NCBI GenBank assembly: GCA_023375675.1 | Contig: JALQBC010000032.1 | Location: 434,001 to 498,000 of the forward strand | Length of the DNA: 64,000 bases | Source of the DNA: Cytospora piceicola | Taxonomy: Eukaryota > Ascomycota > Sordariomycetes > Diaporthales > Cytosporaceae | Direction of reading: 5' to 3' | Made by a program: the position numbers and the translations under genes | The notes under the pieces: generated by a model | What the model was told of the DNA's origin: nothing | What the model saw: only the letters and a program-made list of their open reading frames with translations | The model's database searches: none | Shown here: positions 11,718 through 24,600 of the stretch, piece after piece | Position numbering within the stretch: the stretch's first letter is position 1 | Layout of the letters: each line of letters starts with the position of its first letter

Positions 11718-13829
11718 GTTGTTTGATTTGACTGGTGATGGGGAGTGTATGGTGGTGGTTGTCGGAGACTGGAATTGTGAAGTGTCGATGATGACTTCGG
11801 AAGTTCGAAAATCTGCTAGTTCTCCAGGAAAGCTTGGTTGGTGGGTTGATATCGTCGACAGGTGAGGAGGCCGTTGAAGACTGCGTGTGTGCAATTAAAA
11901 CGGATCGGTCGTTGTCGGAGATTCTGAAGGAGTGAATGTTGTCCAAAGACTATTAAGTCGTCTAGTATTATTAGTATTAATGAGTGTGGTGTTGTTGATT
12001 GTAATGAATGAATGGCAGAATGGTTGAAAAATGAGTGACAATGGCTGATGCCAAAAAAGAGAGAGATGGAAAGTCGAGAGCCACGTTGAAGGGGTGTGGT
12101 TGAGATTGGAAATTGAGAGGATTGAAGAAGTGGCCGGGAGCACAGGCCGTTTTAAAAGTGGATATGGTCCTGTCGACTGTGCTGCGTCGCTGCTGCACGG
12201 CTCTAAATCACCGACATGGGTATTGATCAGCCTCGAGTTCGATTCTCATCTTTCAGGGGTGAATCAAGACAAGATCTTATTGACGAAATCCAAGACAGCC
12301 CACATTGTGTTTCCACAATTCTCCGGAAGGAAGGGGTCGGAAGGGAGTCTCTTCTTTTCTCATTTTTCTCTCGGGCATATTGTTTTTCTGATTCGCTCAA
12401 ATCTCACACGAGGCCAGGCCGGAAGGCACCTGTTCCCAGTGACGAACAATGTGAAGTGACACGCGGAGAATTTCCACACATCAAGCATTGTACGCCACCG
12501 AGTTGCCTCATGTTGAAGGTACACTGGCTGTGGAGGTGCCCTCCAAGCCGTGCCTTATTTGCCATTGTGGGCCTTGAATGAGGGACTCGAAACAATGACT
12601 CTGGATGGGTTGCTGCACAAAGCAAGCAGACCCCTTCGCTGAGCCCTTGCCCTTGGTCTCTTCATTCAAAACCCCAATTTCCTTACAACGGTGATACAGC
12701 TCACGTTGCCAGCAGGCATGGGAGGGGAAAGGGGTTGTGTGTTCAAGGAAATCTGGATTCGAGTGAGAGGATCCCTTACCGTCACGGTGGATTGCCTGGC
12801 AAGACAGACGAAATGACACAATTCCTGAGGCCGGGTAGGAGCGACGAATTAACGTTTCCCACGAGACGCGATTACCTCAGTCGAGGGTCGGAGCTTGGTC
12901 AGGTTGATTGGCGATAGGATGGCCCGTAGGCATGTACCTGTAAAGGGAGTGTGCCACGTTTAGATACTGGTTCGATTTTCCCTCAAATTGACTGCCCCAA
13001 AAAGCTTGCCACCGAGCCGGTTCTGCCACTGCAACCATGTGAAGGGAGAAAGAGCAGTGCTGGAACTTGATGATGCAGGTACGAGACTCGCGACACGGCC
13101 TGGTCTGTCGAGAGGTCTCGCAGGACACGGCAGGGCAGCTCCGGCAAAGGCAAGCGGGCAGGTGCAGGCCTGGGGGTTTTCCTCCTTGTGACAACGTACC
13201 TGTCCCTTTCAACACCTTGAAGAGGTTGTAAGTTTCACCGTAGACAAGATCATGTAGACCTGTGATCCTTGGAGCGATATTTTATGTCCTTCTTTTTCGG
13301 TGACCAAAAAGATACACTGGCTTGGCTCCAATCGGTGGGCTAGCCTTCGTGGGGGGGAAACCTTGGTATTCCGTGGACCGGTGACCTCACAATGGATTGA
13401 GGGGTCGATGGCAGGGAGTTCGTCGGAATGAAGGTAGTTCGCTGTCGAGGGGAGCGAAGGGATCGGGGCGGGGAGAGATTGGGATTCGACGTCGTCGAGC
13501 CGAAGAATTCCAGTGGGTCGAGGATGCCGAGTACCAAATTCAGAATGAATGGAGTTTCAGAAAGATCTCGGGAAGTATAGAAGAGGGTGTTCAATTCCTC
13601 TTTTATGCCCTTTGTAAACCCCAAAGATGTCTCGACTCTCCTGCAAGGCTCTTCACCTTGTCCTGTCGGTCCGGTCTTTTTCGGTGGAGCTGAAGTTGCA
13701 GCTGGCAGCGGGTGTCGACGTGCCTAGGGTGGTGGTTCTGCTGTCCTTCCCTCCTGATTTCTCAACGTTGTCAAGAAAGGGAGATGGCGGTTTGGAAGGA
13801 TTGGTTCGGTAGAGAGGAAGGATGTGAAT

Positions 13830-13935
13830 GAATGGCGGATGGCGGGAGAGAGGAGGAGAAGGGGAGGAGGGGGAGAGAGGAAGATATTTGCTTGGAAAGG
13901 AGAAGAAGGTGTAGGTGTAGGTGTAGGAGGTGGGA
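13830..13935. promoter_or_regulatory. Purine tract (CT-rich on minus strand) upstream of cyclin
   Basis: The plus strand is almost pure purine from about 13846 to 13915 and then carries GTGTAG repeats. On the minus strand this is a CT-rich tract of the kind that often precedes transcription starts in filamentous fungi. It could mark a distant cyclin promoter, or a different transcript. Confidence 0.3.
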
Positions 13936-15582
13936 CGTCGACGAGAAGAGGGATTGGACAGGATTGGACAGGAGAGGTCAAAGCTGCATTTTTCAGGACA
14001 GGGAGCTCCCCCAAGACTGGTAGTATGTAAACTGCCCACTGGCTGCTGGACGGACACAGTGCTGTGCCCAACCCTGCCAACCTAGCGGACGTGCCAGACA
14101 AGGATGAAGGTCCCAGAGACCGGGATTGTCCTTTCCCTCCTAGGACCCGGCGCGCACAAAGCGAGATAGCCTGCCTCGCTGCCTCGGTGGGTAGAAGTAC
14201 CCCCACACCACATATCGAAGGAAAAGGTACTTTTCCCTCCGCCCGCCAATGTGGCTAATGTGAGCGTGCAGCTGCTCGTGTTGCGCAAGAACAGGGCACG
14301 AACGGGGTGAGAACAGGGCAAGGGAAGAGGTAGACCAAGCAGAGCTCAGAACGACCTCGGGACCCTGGAGCATGGAGTAGATACCTGGGTACTCCTGATA
14401 CTGTCCAGGTGTAGCAGCCCAACAACTGTAACCTCCCCGTCGAGTTCAACACCAGCAGTACGGAGCGGTACTAAGGTACGCATTTAGCTAAGGACTGTGT
14501 ACTGTTACGGGTACACTGCAAGACGAGACGGCCAGACGGCTTGACATGGAGCGTGTTGCAGTTGATGAAAAGCAAGCAAAGCACCTTGTGTTCATCCACC
14601 ATGCTTATCACAATGTTGGATGTCTGTCTGTGCCTGTCTGTGCCCATTGAAAGGGTCCGTACCTGAATACATAGTACACCATAATTACACACATACCGTG
14701 TGGTTGTCTGAGGTTGTTGGCCCTCTCTTCAGTGTCGTCAGGAGATCCGGACAAGATGCGTGAAAAGACAGCCGACCAGCCGACTCGAGAACTGACCGCT
14801 ATGTGTACCTTGCGGTCAGTAGGCGAGGGCGGTATACGTGCAGTTGCAGCTGTTGAGATCCATTTTGAATCCATCCGGATGGCCAATTTTGTGCTGCGGG
14901 TCGCCACTGTGTGGTACTGGCATTCGATTCGATCGGTTGCATGTCTGCTTCCAAGCCTTGGTTCGGGGCACAGTACCTAAGTACATAGCTGTAGACTACT
15001 CCATCCGCTCCCCGTAAGATACGGTCAGGCGGTTGTTTATCTAACCTCATGCAACTCATTTAACTCCCGAGGCCTGTACGGGAAACCCCACGAAATCATA
15101 AACCAACAAGCGGGCAGAATCAATTTGCCCCAGACGAAGTTCCTACTCATACGGGATTGCTATTGACCGATGCTATGCCTTCGTGCCTCGCTTTGCTTGA
15201 ACTCCGCTTTGCTGGACTGCAAACCATGCCATCCGTGACAGAAGAGAAACAGGGAAACGCATGGCTGGTTACCTTGAAGTACGTAGCTTTAAAACACGCG
15301 CCCTCCACAGGGCCTCTCATCGGCCGGCCCGCCAGGAAAGCGCGAGAAGGAGCGTGAAGTTTTACGCCCAGCCACTGGCTAGCACGACTGGACAGGAGCG
15401 AGCGCAGCAATTACTACAGCATTTCACCATTGGCAGAGCTGCGTCTAAAACACCATAATCTCCATCCAGGAGATCCCTACTTGCAGGCGATGGCGCCGGA
15501 GCCTTGCAATCAGAGGCGCTGCGTTACAGTGTTGCAGCCCGTAATTAGAGGGTGAAGTGAGACAGCGCCAACCATGAAAGTC

Positions 15583-15604
15583 AGGGAGTCAGAGAGTCAG
15601 AGAG
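15583..15604. repeat. Short AGTCAGAG direct repeats
   Basis: Three imperfect copies of an eight-base word (AGTCAGGG, AGTCAGAG, AGTCAGAG) in tandem, in non-coding sequence. Confidence 0.6.
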
Positions 15605-18600
15605 CCCTGATCCTCATCCCAATCCATATCCGAGAGCCGACCTGCAACTTACCACTGATGAACATCACATCTTCGGTTGCGTAGCCTGCCAGCCTGCGTA
15701 GCAGGCATGTCAGTCAGTCCATTGCGTCAAAGTGTGTTTGTCCACGGGTGTTCGTGTCGCGGTCAGTGCCGATAAATATCCCCCACACAATCATTCCTTC
15801 AATGGAGGATTTAAGGAGGATTGTGGACCACTCGCCACACAATGACAGAAAGATGGCTGGTAGCGGATAGAAGTTTCGAACAAGCCGCCTCCTTTTTGTA
15901 CGTCCTTGTTCCTGTCTTTCGGATCAAGGGTTTCTGTACGGATTACTTCCCTGCCACATGTGTGTTAGTTGGTTCGATGGAAGCCCAGAAGGCTGAGGCG
16001 GTAGATGAAGATCCCCAAACGCCTCCTTGACCGGTCTCGCTCCTGACTGGCTCCGATATATTATTTCGAACATGGTACACATGCCATGTGTGATACGATA
16101 ACGACATGGCCAATATTCGCCAGTCGTATACTGTGAAAGTCGACGTTTAGCCCTGAGCCGTCGGCAACCGTTGATACAATGGGTATGTTTGTGTGTGCAT
16201 TGCATGAATGTGTGTGCATTGCAGATGTGATCTTGACCGCTCGCCCGCACTATTGTCGTGCTGCGTGCGGGTTCGAATCCCCAGACAGCGAGCTCTCGCT
16301 CGGACATCAATTGTCCCAAATTCCCCATGTCAGCCGCGGCTTGCGGCGCGCGACAGGGACACCTGCAGCCGTCAAGCTGCAGGCAACAGACAGCGTCATT
16401 GGCAATGACAAGGCCCCATCGCAAACGGAGATGCACGCACATAATTGCTACTACTAGTGTACCGTACTTGAACACTACACATGTGAGATGTGCGTGTCGG
16501 GTGGGGATAGCAGACACTCATTGATGGGGTTTATTGGCAACGGGACCGGTTAATCACTGTAGGCAGAATGCTCTCCAGGGGGTCTGGGGGTGAGGAACCC
16601 TGGGACGCCGCCTGCAGGTAATAACGGGGTTCGCAAGAGCATTCTAATAAAAGCCAGCAAATAATCCCCAGGGCTGCTTTGGGGCTGTTCAGAGAAGCTC
16701 CGCTGTATTGTAATGATTACCGTCACCTGCGTAAAATTGGTCGTGCTCCGGTCCGGCATTTTCCCAGCTACAGTGACAGTCTGACAGTGCACCAATCTTT
16801 CCAAAATTGAGGCGACTGACCTGCTGACCAGGTGACCTGTTGGGCCAGTGGACCATCACTAATAACTAATACCAGCGGTAACAATCGAGAATGATGTATG
16901 TATTTGGATGTTCGAGATCATCATCTTGTAGGTGCATAGACAATAAGAGAGCCTTATGACGAAATGTCGGCCTTATCCATGGATGCGAGGGCTCTTTTTG
17001 GAAGTTGGTGTTTGGTTGCTTGGGCTTACCGATTGAGCTGTCGTCAAACCCAACAGCCACACGCACCAATAATGCGCGCCTCTTCACGCACGCACTGGAA
17101 GTACGTTGCGATCGACCACAAAACGCGCCCATAGCTCAGACAACCCAAAAGCCTTGGACGAAGATGTAAAGAGGCTGCATCTGGTCGGGAGCTATCCATC
17201 TTATCTATGACACCAAGCGCCGCCACGGTACAAATCATTACAGCACGACCGTGCCGCACGCGTAAAGTGATCTGCTTCATCCAAGGTTGTCCCATCCTGT
17301 TGGCCCCTATCAAGCCTATGGTCTCGGTCCACTTGACCAGTCCGGCTCGATTGGCTTTTTCGGCCTCCTGCCCATCCTACACTGTACCTGAGAGGTAAGA
17401 AAAATAGCCCGCCTCAACTGCAACCCAAAGGCAGAAAAAAAGCTGGCAAAGCTGGCAGAAGAGGGCCCGGTCAAGACGGTGCAGATGCATGCGGCGGGAG
17501 ACTTGGGATGATCCCGCCAACACAACAGCCCAATCAACGACACAAAACGCGGAACCTGCGCGAGACCGGATTTTCGTCCCCAACTGGAGCCGCTATTGAA
17601 TTCCAATGCATGTCGTTTTAGCAAGTACCGGTAGCCTGCGATCTGATGCTTTACAACTTGGCTCTTTGCGGCAAAATGGAAAATAAAAACACAAATACAC
17701 GGCCACATTGTTGCGGCTAGAATATAGAATGCCCACAGCGGTCCCGGTTTTGCGAACTTCCCCAGGCCTTTCGCGGGCCTAGAGATTACTTGCATAGGGA
17801 GGGGCCCTCATTGTCGAGCTGCATCCATAATACTCCGGAAACCAGGAGGCCAGTCAACCAACAGCCGCCAGGATGTTTCCGACAGTACTCATCATGTCTA
17901 CGATATGTATGTAGGGGGCGTGACTTGGTCAAGCCACATCAAACAAAGTATTGCTGCTCCATGCTAACAAGTACAAGCACGACTGACAAAATCACTTGCA
18001 ACACCCAGTATCAATCAAACACGGATTTTCAAGCCCGCGGCCCATCAGACGGCTCCTACGCTGTGCAACCTTTTGTCGGGCAACCGATGTCTGACTGGCT
18101 GGCCAGCGTCTGTCAGATATCGTTGGTGGTTTGGTGCCGTATGTTGTGAGACAGTTTTGACATGTTGCTAATAGCAGACGAAGCCTGTCCAAGCAATCAA
18201 TCAAGCTGGTGCAGCGCACAACGCTCTCCCTGATGTTCTGACGAGGAGGCGCGGGACAGAGAGTGGGCATATCTCCTTTTCCATACTGGACGCTCCGATC
18301 TTAATACGGCTTTTGAAACCGCCCGGCCTTTAGTTGTCACAGGAAAAGTAAAGCAGAGAAATTATTCCATATGACGAGGGTGTCTGGCGCAGCCCACTGA
18401 CAATGAATTGTCTAGTGAGGCAGTGTCACGCGGAGGCCTTGTGTAGAGAGAAATGCTGATCTACAGCGTTGCCCCATGCCTCGATAGATTCCAACGGACA
18501 GAGCGCTCATCAGGGTCTTTTCCAGGGTCTCACCCGGGGTCTCTAGCCTTGAAGTTTGCCCAGCTACCATCGTCATCGTCATCCACTTGCACCACCGAGT

Positions 18601-21600
18601 TCGAGAGAAGCAGATTTGCGGCGATCACATGACAGGCCAAGTACGACCCCCTACTTTGTATACTAGATTCCCCCATCTTGGGCTGTCACACGAGCACCCG
18701 CTGTCGATCTACATTTACCACCATAATGTTTCCTCGTTGAACCAATTCAGCCAAACCCTCCGGGGGGTACCTTACGGCTCGGCCTGGCGACGGGTCGAAC
18801 ATCAGCAAACCTCCAGATGTCGGGAGCCAATACCGAATCGGCCAAGTTGGTCATGTCTCACAACCGGGAGGATTGAGGATACACATATCTTTCGAGGGTA
18901 TCTCTGACAATATAGGGCCAGCGTCGCCCGTATACATAGTCACCGGTCTTGTCTTGGTTGTCGCGCGGTTCCGTCAAGATCTGTTATAGTCGTAGCTGAG
19001 CTGAGCTTTTCACCCTACCATCCAAACTTGTGTGACGAGGCGCACCAATGAGGCTTCAGACGAGCAACTACTGTGCTTTACTCCTGAAACTTTTGCGAAC
19101 ACTCATGCTCGTTTGTAGACTCGTCGCTCGGCTCAGCCCCGATCTAGACGCATGTGGCTGGGTATCTGTCTGATACTAAAAATAACAGGACAAACGGCGT
19201 GGGTTCGTGTGAATGGACATCTGGAGTCATTGATACGATGATAGCATCCCCCACATTGCCTATTGAACATGAACTACTCTTACCTTTACGAAGGCCCGCT
19301 GCAAGGGATCTTTCATGTTTTTGCGGACGGCGGCCCGGCGTCAGGGCTGCAAGACACACATGCTCCCGGTCCGCAATGTCTCAACTCCTAGGCTTCCGGA
19401 AGCACACCTGTGGACATATATCCACCTCGCAAAGGAGCCAGCGGGTGAAGTATGATACGGCGAGCGTTTGAAAAACAATACTATTTTGATATTGTTTGTC
19501 TCGACTCCATCTCGGGACGCTCAAGCCACCTGCCTGGCGTGCAGCAGGTTCTCCGAAATCTTCTCTTCTACATACTTTGGCCGTTCGATCTTCATGCATG
19601 CAAGCTGTTCGTCACTGCATGAATCGGCACTTTGCAATTTGACTGGCCACCAGCGATCGCGAGACACCGTACTCCTCACTATTGCACGTGGGAAAGCATG
19701 GGCCGGTTTTTTTTGGTCCTTCTTCTTCTTTCTTTCATTCACCCGTTTTGCCAACGCATCAGATTGCCATGCTTTCCCCTCCCCAATTCATCCTGCAGAG
19801 AAGGTCCGGATGGATCCTCCAGGGCTCTTTTGGTGACCCTCCAGATGTGGAAATATTGAACTGAATGTGGGGTAACGGCCATGCTCCGTAAACCGAAGTA
19901 CCTAGGTACCTAAGTATATACCCCTCATCGACCCTAACCCACCACTAGTAATACATCACTCTCGACTTAGTGCTGAACCATTCCGGAACGGGACCTGCAT
20001 CCTCGAAAGCAATATCTTCCGTTTTTGGCAAACTGTTTACATCGATCAAGTGAAAATGAGGGGGGCTGGGAAGACTGCTGGTTTATACTTTTCAGGACGC
20101 TCGTAGACACCAGTTGACGTGCTTTTCTGCTATTATTATGGTTGGAACTTCACGATAGCCGCCTGACTCACGGAAAGTTGGGCAGCGGTGAGCTTCAAGA
20201 TGTCAAATCTGCCTGCTTGACCCTGAATTTGACATTGGTGAGGGAACATTGTTCATCCAGAGGTTACCAAGGCACAACGATTTTACTGTCTCTGTCTGTT
20301 TCTTTCCCCTTCTTTCGCAGGCTAATCAATATGGCCTGTCCTGTGTTGCGCAATCCAGTGGCTGTTGACATTCGGCACTGTCAACAATGAACTGATCATC
20401 CTGGAAAGCTAACTGCTCTGGGGGCGCATTACACAGTAGGACTACTTCACACCCATAAAAACCCTCATGGAGGAGTCCCCCGGAGGCTGGTTGTGTCTAG
20501 GCCTGCAATGGTAACCATGGGGACGGTTTGGCCGAGGCTGCAGCATTCTAGGTCTAGTACAGTACACGGCAATTCGGTCTGGTCCCACCGTGCCGAATTT
20601 TATGGTGCTCGGCGTGTTTCTCAGGGCGAGGAGGTTCTTGAGACGGGGATATAGTAATGAGATTCTTTCAACGAGTCTCCCGAGGCCGACCTGCTGCTTC
20701 TTGAGTCTTCGGCTGGTGAGCGAGCGGTGGCTCTGCAGAGTCATGCTCATGTGTTCTTCCGAAAATTTCCAACAGCCACCGTGGGTCTCATTCGATTAAC
20801 GGAGCAGTCCGGAGGGACTCTGCGAGGGACCACTATGATCCGATAACATCGCGAAGAACTTGTATGAACAGCAACAGGAAGACAGCCTCAATTCGCAAAT
20901 TGAGGGAAATGAATCGAGCCGTACATTGAGTGCTCAATTGGATGGACAGGGATGGGAAAAACCTCTAAGACAAAGTCCTTCCGCATGCTGCTGAAGATGG
21001 GAAAGTGACTTTGGTACCTAAGTACCCGGTCCGTGCTTCGGCCCAGGTATTTCTCAGCCTCGCGTGGCGTCAAATCCAGGACCCACCTTCCCACAGTCTG
21101 GTTCGTCCAACGCTCAGAACAACCTTGCAAGGCACGGACACCAGAAAATGCTGCACTTGCTTGCATTCTCAACGTTTGATCTTTGTTTTGTCGATGGACA
21201 TGGTCTGGCATGTTCTGCATCAACCCCTTTCACTTCGGATCCTAACGCACTGATGACTGTGTTCTGCCCTCGTCGGACCTCTTTGCCGGGCAACGTCCAC
21301 TCCACACCTCCTGTCGATCCACACGAACCAAGTCAATCTCGAATATGGCTGTCACCACAACTTAGCCCTTGAGCTGCTGCAGGAGACACGAACCGCGGTG
21401 GCTGGGAAACCAGATCCGGAGATTCCACGGTTCAAGGATTGCTCCAAGCTCTGGTCATGAGGGCCTCAACTCCTGCACTCCAGCTTAAATGGCGCCCGCG
21501 GAGCACAGACTGTGCCCCCGATTCCAGGTGACCCCGGGGCAGCTCCCTCTAGTACGGATCCGTGCATACTAGGGAACTTGGCGAGGCAGGCGAGGCCGAC

Positions 21601-24600
21601 AATTCCATCCGGTTTGATTCAGGATTCAGGGCCAAAGGATTGACTTTTGTGGAGCCTCGTCACCGCTTACAGAGTGCACGCGGTCCTGACAAAGGCCGAG
21701 CTGACTCTGAACTGTGTTGACAGCCTCGCATCGAGAATGTGGGGCTAGATGCGAACATTGTCCGGGGGAGTTCCTAGCGCAAGCGAGATTCGTAACCCTC
21801 CCCCCTGCCCCCCAACCCCCAAACTCCCAGACTCCCTGCTGCAGATTCTCAATATGCAAGTGCTGGGCACACTGTGGCCTGTGACTTTCCGGCCTTGGCA
21901 AGATGGGGTGATGGAGTTTGGCTTCGAAGATTTCTCGAACCAAAGCGTATCAAGCCAATGCCATTCTGATCCTTGCCAGGCGGCATGCTTATCTCCTCAG
22001 AGACTGCACTAAGTGAGGGGTGACCGACCCATTGTGATGGGGATGGTGATTGCAGCACAGAAAAGTCAATCATACCACGGCTATCAACCACTGTGCGGTG
22101 TAATCGGCGGTATCATACCGCCTGTTCTCGCCATGGGCACATACAGGAGCCTACGATTGTCTCAAGAAGGCCACCAGAAGCACAACACGGAAAACCACTA
22201 CCACGGCTTCGGACAAGGCGAGGCAATCGGTTTCAGGGGCAAGGCGTCAACTTCTTGTTACAGTGGGCCTCGAAACCCGCACCACACGGACTCTCACAGC
22301 CTCGCAGATCTGTGTACCCCCAGACCGTTTTAATCAATGCATGTGGCTTGCGTAGTCTACAGAATACATACATTACGTTTTCTCGGCACTGTCACGACCC
22401 CGCGTGGCCGGTACCGAAGAAGCAGAAAGTAACAACTCCGCCGCGCCGCAGAAAAGGATTTCTGCGCGCTCCGGTTCGTGGGCCACGGTCCGCGACACTG
22501 GCGTCGCACTTGCCAGCGTGATTAAGACGCGGCCGGTGACCCTGTCCTCAAATGGGCCTCTCCCGCGATGTGCCAACGACAGCGAACAGCCTTGTTGGTT
22601 GGTGGTTGCCAAGATGCACACACGCGGCGTTGCACTGCAGGCATCGACGCCGACGTCATTGGCCTCTGCCGTCACTGTTGGCCTTGCATAAACGACTGGC
22701 AAAGACCTTGAACCTCGCTCGGTCTTTACCCTGCCGGGTCCAACCCTCATCGCACTTGCTTACATCTCAACCTTGCTTTCGTCTTGATCAAATACCCTCG
22801 GTCAGCAGGCAGGAAGCTGATGACGAGACCGCTGCGAGCGCCTTGGTCTTGCGGATGACCTCTTGACAGCACTGGGGACTCACCGACGTTCCGTCATGAT
22901 GGAACCTGCAATCTACAAGGGCTGCGGTTGGACGTCCAGCTTTATGACGAAGTCTCAAATTTGATGCTGGCGATGATGATCATGCAACACAACAATCAAT
23001 TCTTTACAACGCGTCCCTGACACAGTTTCACCCCGGCTCGACTGGTGATTATGCCGCAGTATCAGCGCCATGCCGTTTTCACATCGGGGCCACGTCTCCT
23101 GAGAGCCTGCATGAAGATGGCCCCAAATAGCCAGGATCCCAAAACGACGTCGGCGGTCAGATGGCATATGGTTGGGTCGGAGCACCTTTAGGGGTTTAGC
23201 CGGAACGACGCGCCATACGCGTTCAGGGACGCGTTCCCATCCCACATGCATGCAACCCTCCAAAATGCTCTAGTGCGTGCATGAAGTACAAGCTGAAGCT
23301 GGGACGGGGGGGGGGTGTCGGCAGTACTGCAACACCGTGCAAGGGAGCTCTCGCAGATTGTGCAGGACGCCACGGCTACAAAAGTCCGGGCCGGCATGTG
23401 GGTGGTGGGAAAGGCTCCCCAGGCCGCCCATCTATGAGCCAGGCATTCACCAGTGGGACATCGCGAGGTAGACGCGAACTCACGCGGGGGTTTGCTATTG
23501 TTGGTTGGGAGCCAGAATACTCAACATCCCGTTCCGCTCTCGACTTTTTCATTTGTCATCCTCCGCGATGTCGTCTCGGATGTGACCTTAGCTGAGCTCA
23601 CCCGTTGGCCGACCACGAGTACTATGGTATGCTGTCCCTTTTCCTTCGAGGGCACTCCCTTGCCTAGCAGCTAATATCACCGCCAGCCGAACCTTGGTGT
23701 CAATCTCCGACGAGAATGCCACTAAGCGGCGTGGTTGAAGTATCGGCTGCTAGCCGCCAACCAACGGCATTCGCACCGAGACGATGGGCCAGGACTAATG
23801 GATAGTCGCCGTCGGGCCTCGTGAGATCAACCTCCTTGCTCTCCTGCTGTGCCGTAGCTCAAGCCCGGGCGGAGAGCAATGCAAGACAATATGAGAGACA
23901 GATATATCGTCTACTGAGGTACCTATACGGATCACTTCAGGCTAGTCCGGAACGCCACGCCGTCTTGACTTGCCTTGCGGATGCTTCGTTGGATTTGCCA
24001 AGTCGAGACTTATTATATCTCGTGGCTCGTAATTCTCGATTGCCTTCCAGTGACGGCGTGAGGGCGTGTGGTTCAGGGTCCAAGCGAAGGACGGCATGGG
24101 CCAACATGTCTCGGCTGATGAGATGGTTGGTTCTTATTCGTGATGCGGATCTCAACTACCATGAGCAACAACGACTGGAGTGGTGTTGACTATGCATGGT
24201 TCCCACGCTCTCAACTACGCGTGACAACCCTGTAGTCAGGGTCTTGATGGAAGAGGAGGAATGCCGAAGCAGGAGGTGACAGGGAAAGGCTCGCAAATGC
24301 ATCCCAGTCCCGAGTACTCGGCGTCATGAACTCTCATCATCTTCGGATAACCACTCAGCCAGTTTCGGTGAAATCATTGACCGGTGTTGGGATTCGTGCC
24401 TTAGCCCATCTGCATCCTCAACGCCTTTTTCCACACCGAGACAGTGAGGCCTCGTATACACTATATTGTGTGGTGATCCTGCATGATGATGCCGTGCTTC
24501 TCAAGGGGCAGCAGATCCCACGAGCTGTAGCAGCCTTGCGTCCCCCGTCTATGCAGTGCTCCAAGATCCATTGGTCACATGCCACCGGCGCGCTGGTTGT

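Noticed and set aside
12190..12260. Possible tRNA (GAGTTCGATTCTC)
   Set aside because: No matching acceptor stem or D-arm upstream; only the B-box word is present.
16180..16300. Possible tRNA gene (GGGTTCGAATCCC, a B-box)
   Set aside because: The T-stem has two mismatches, no A-box lies upstream, the anticodon loop lacks the T at position 33, and no acceptor stem pairs. At most a decayed tRNA.
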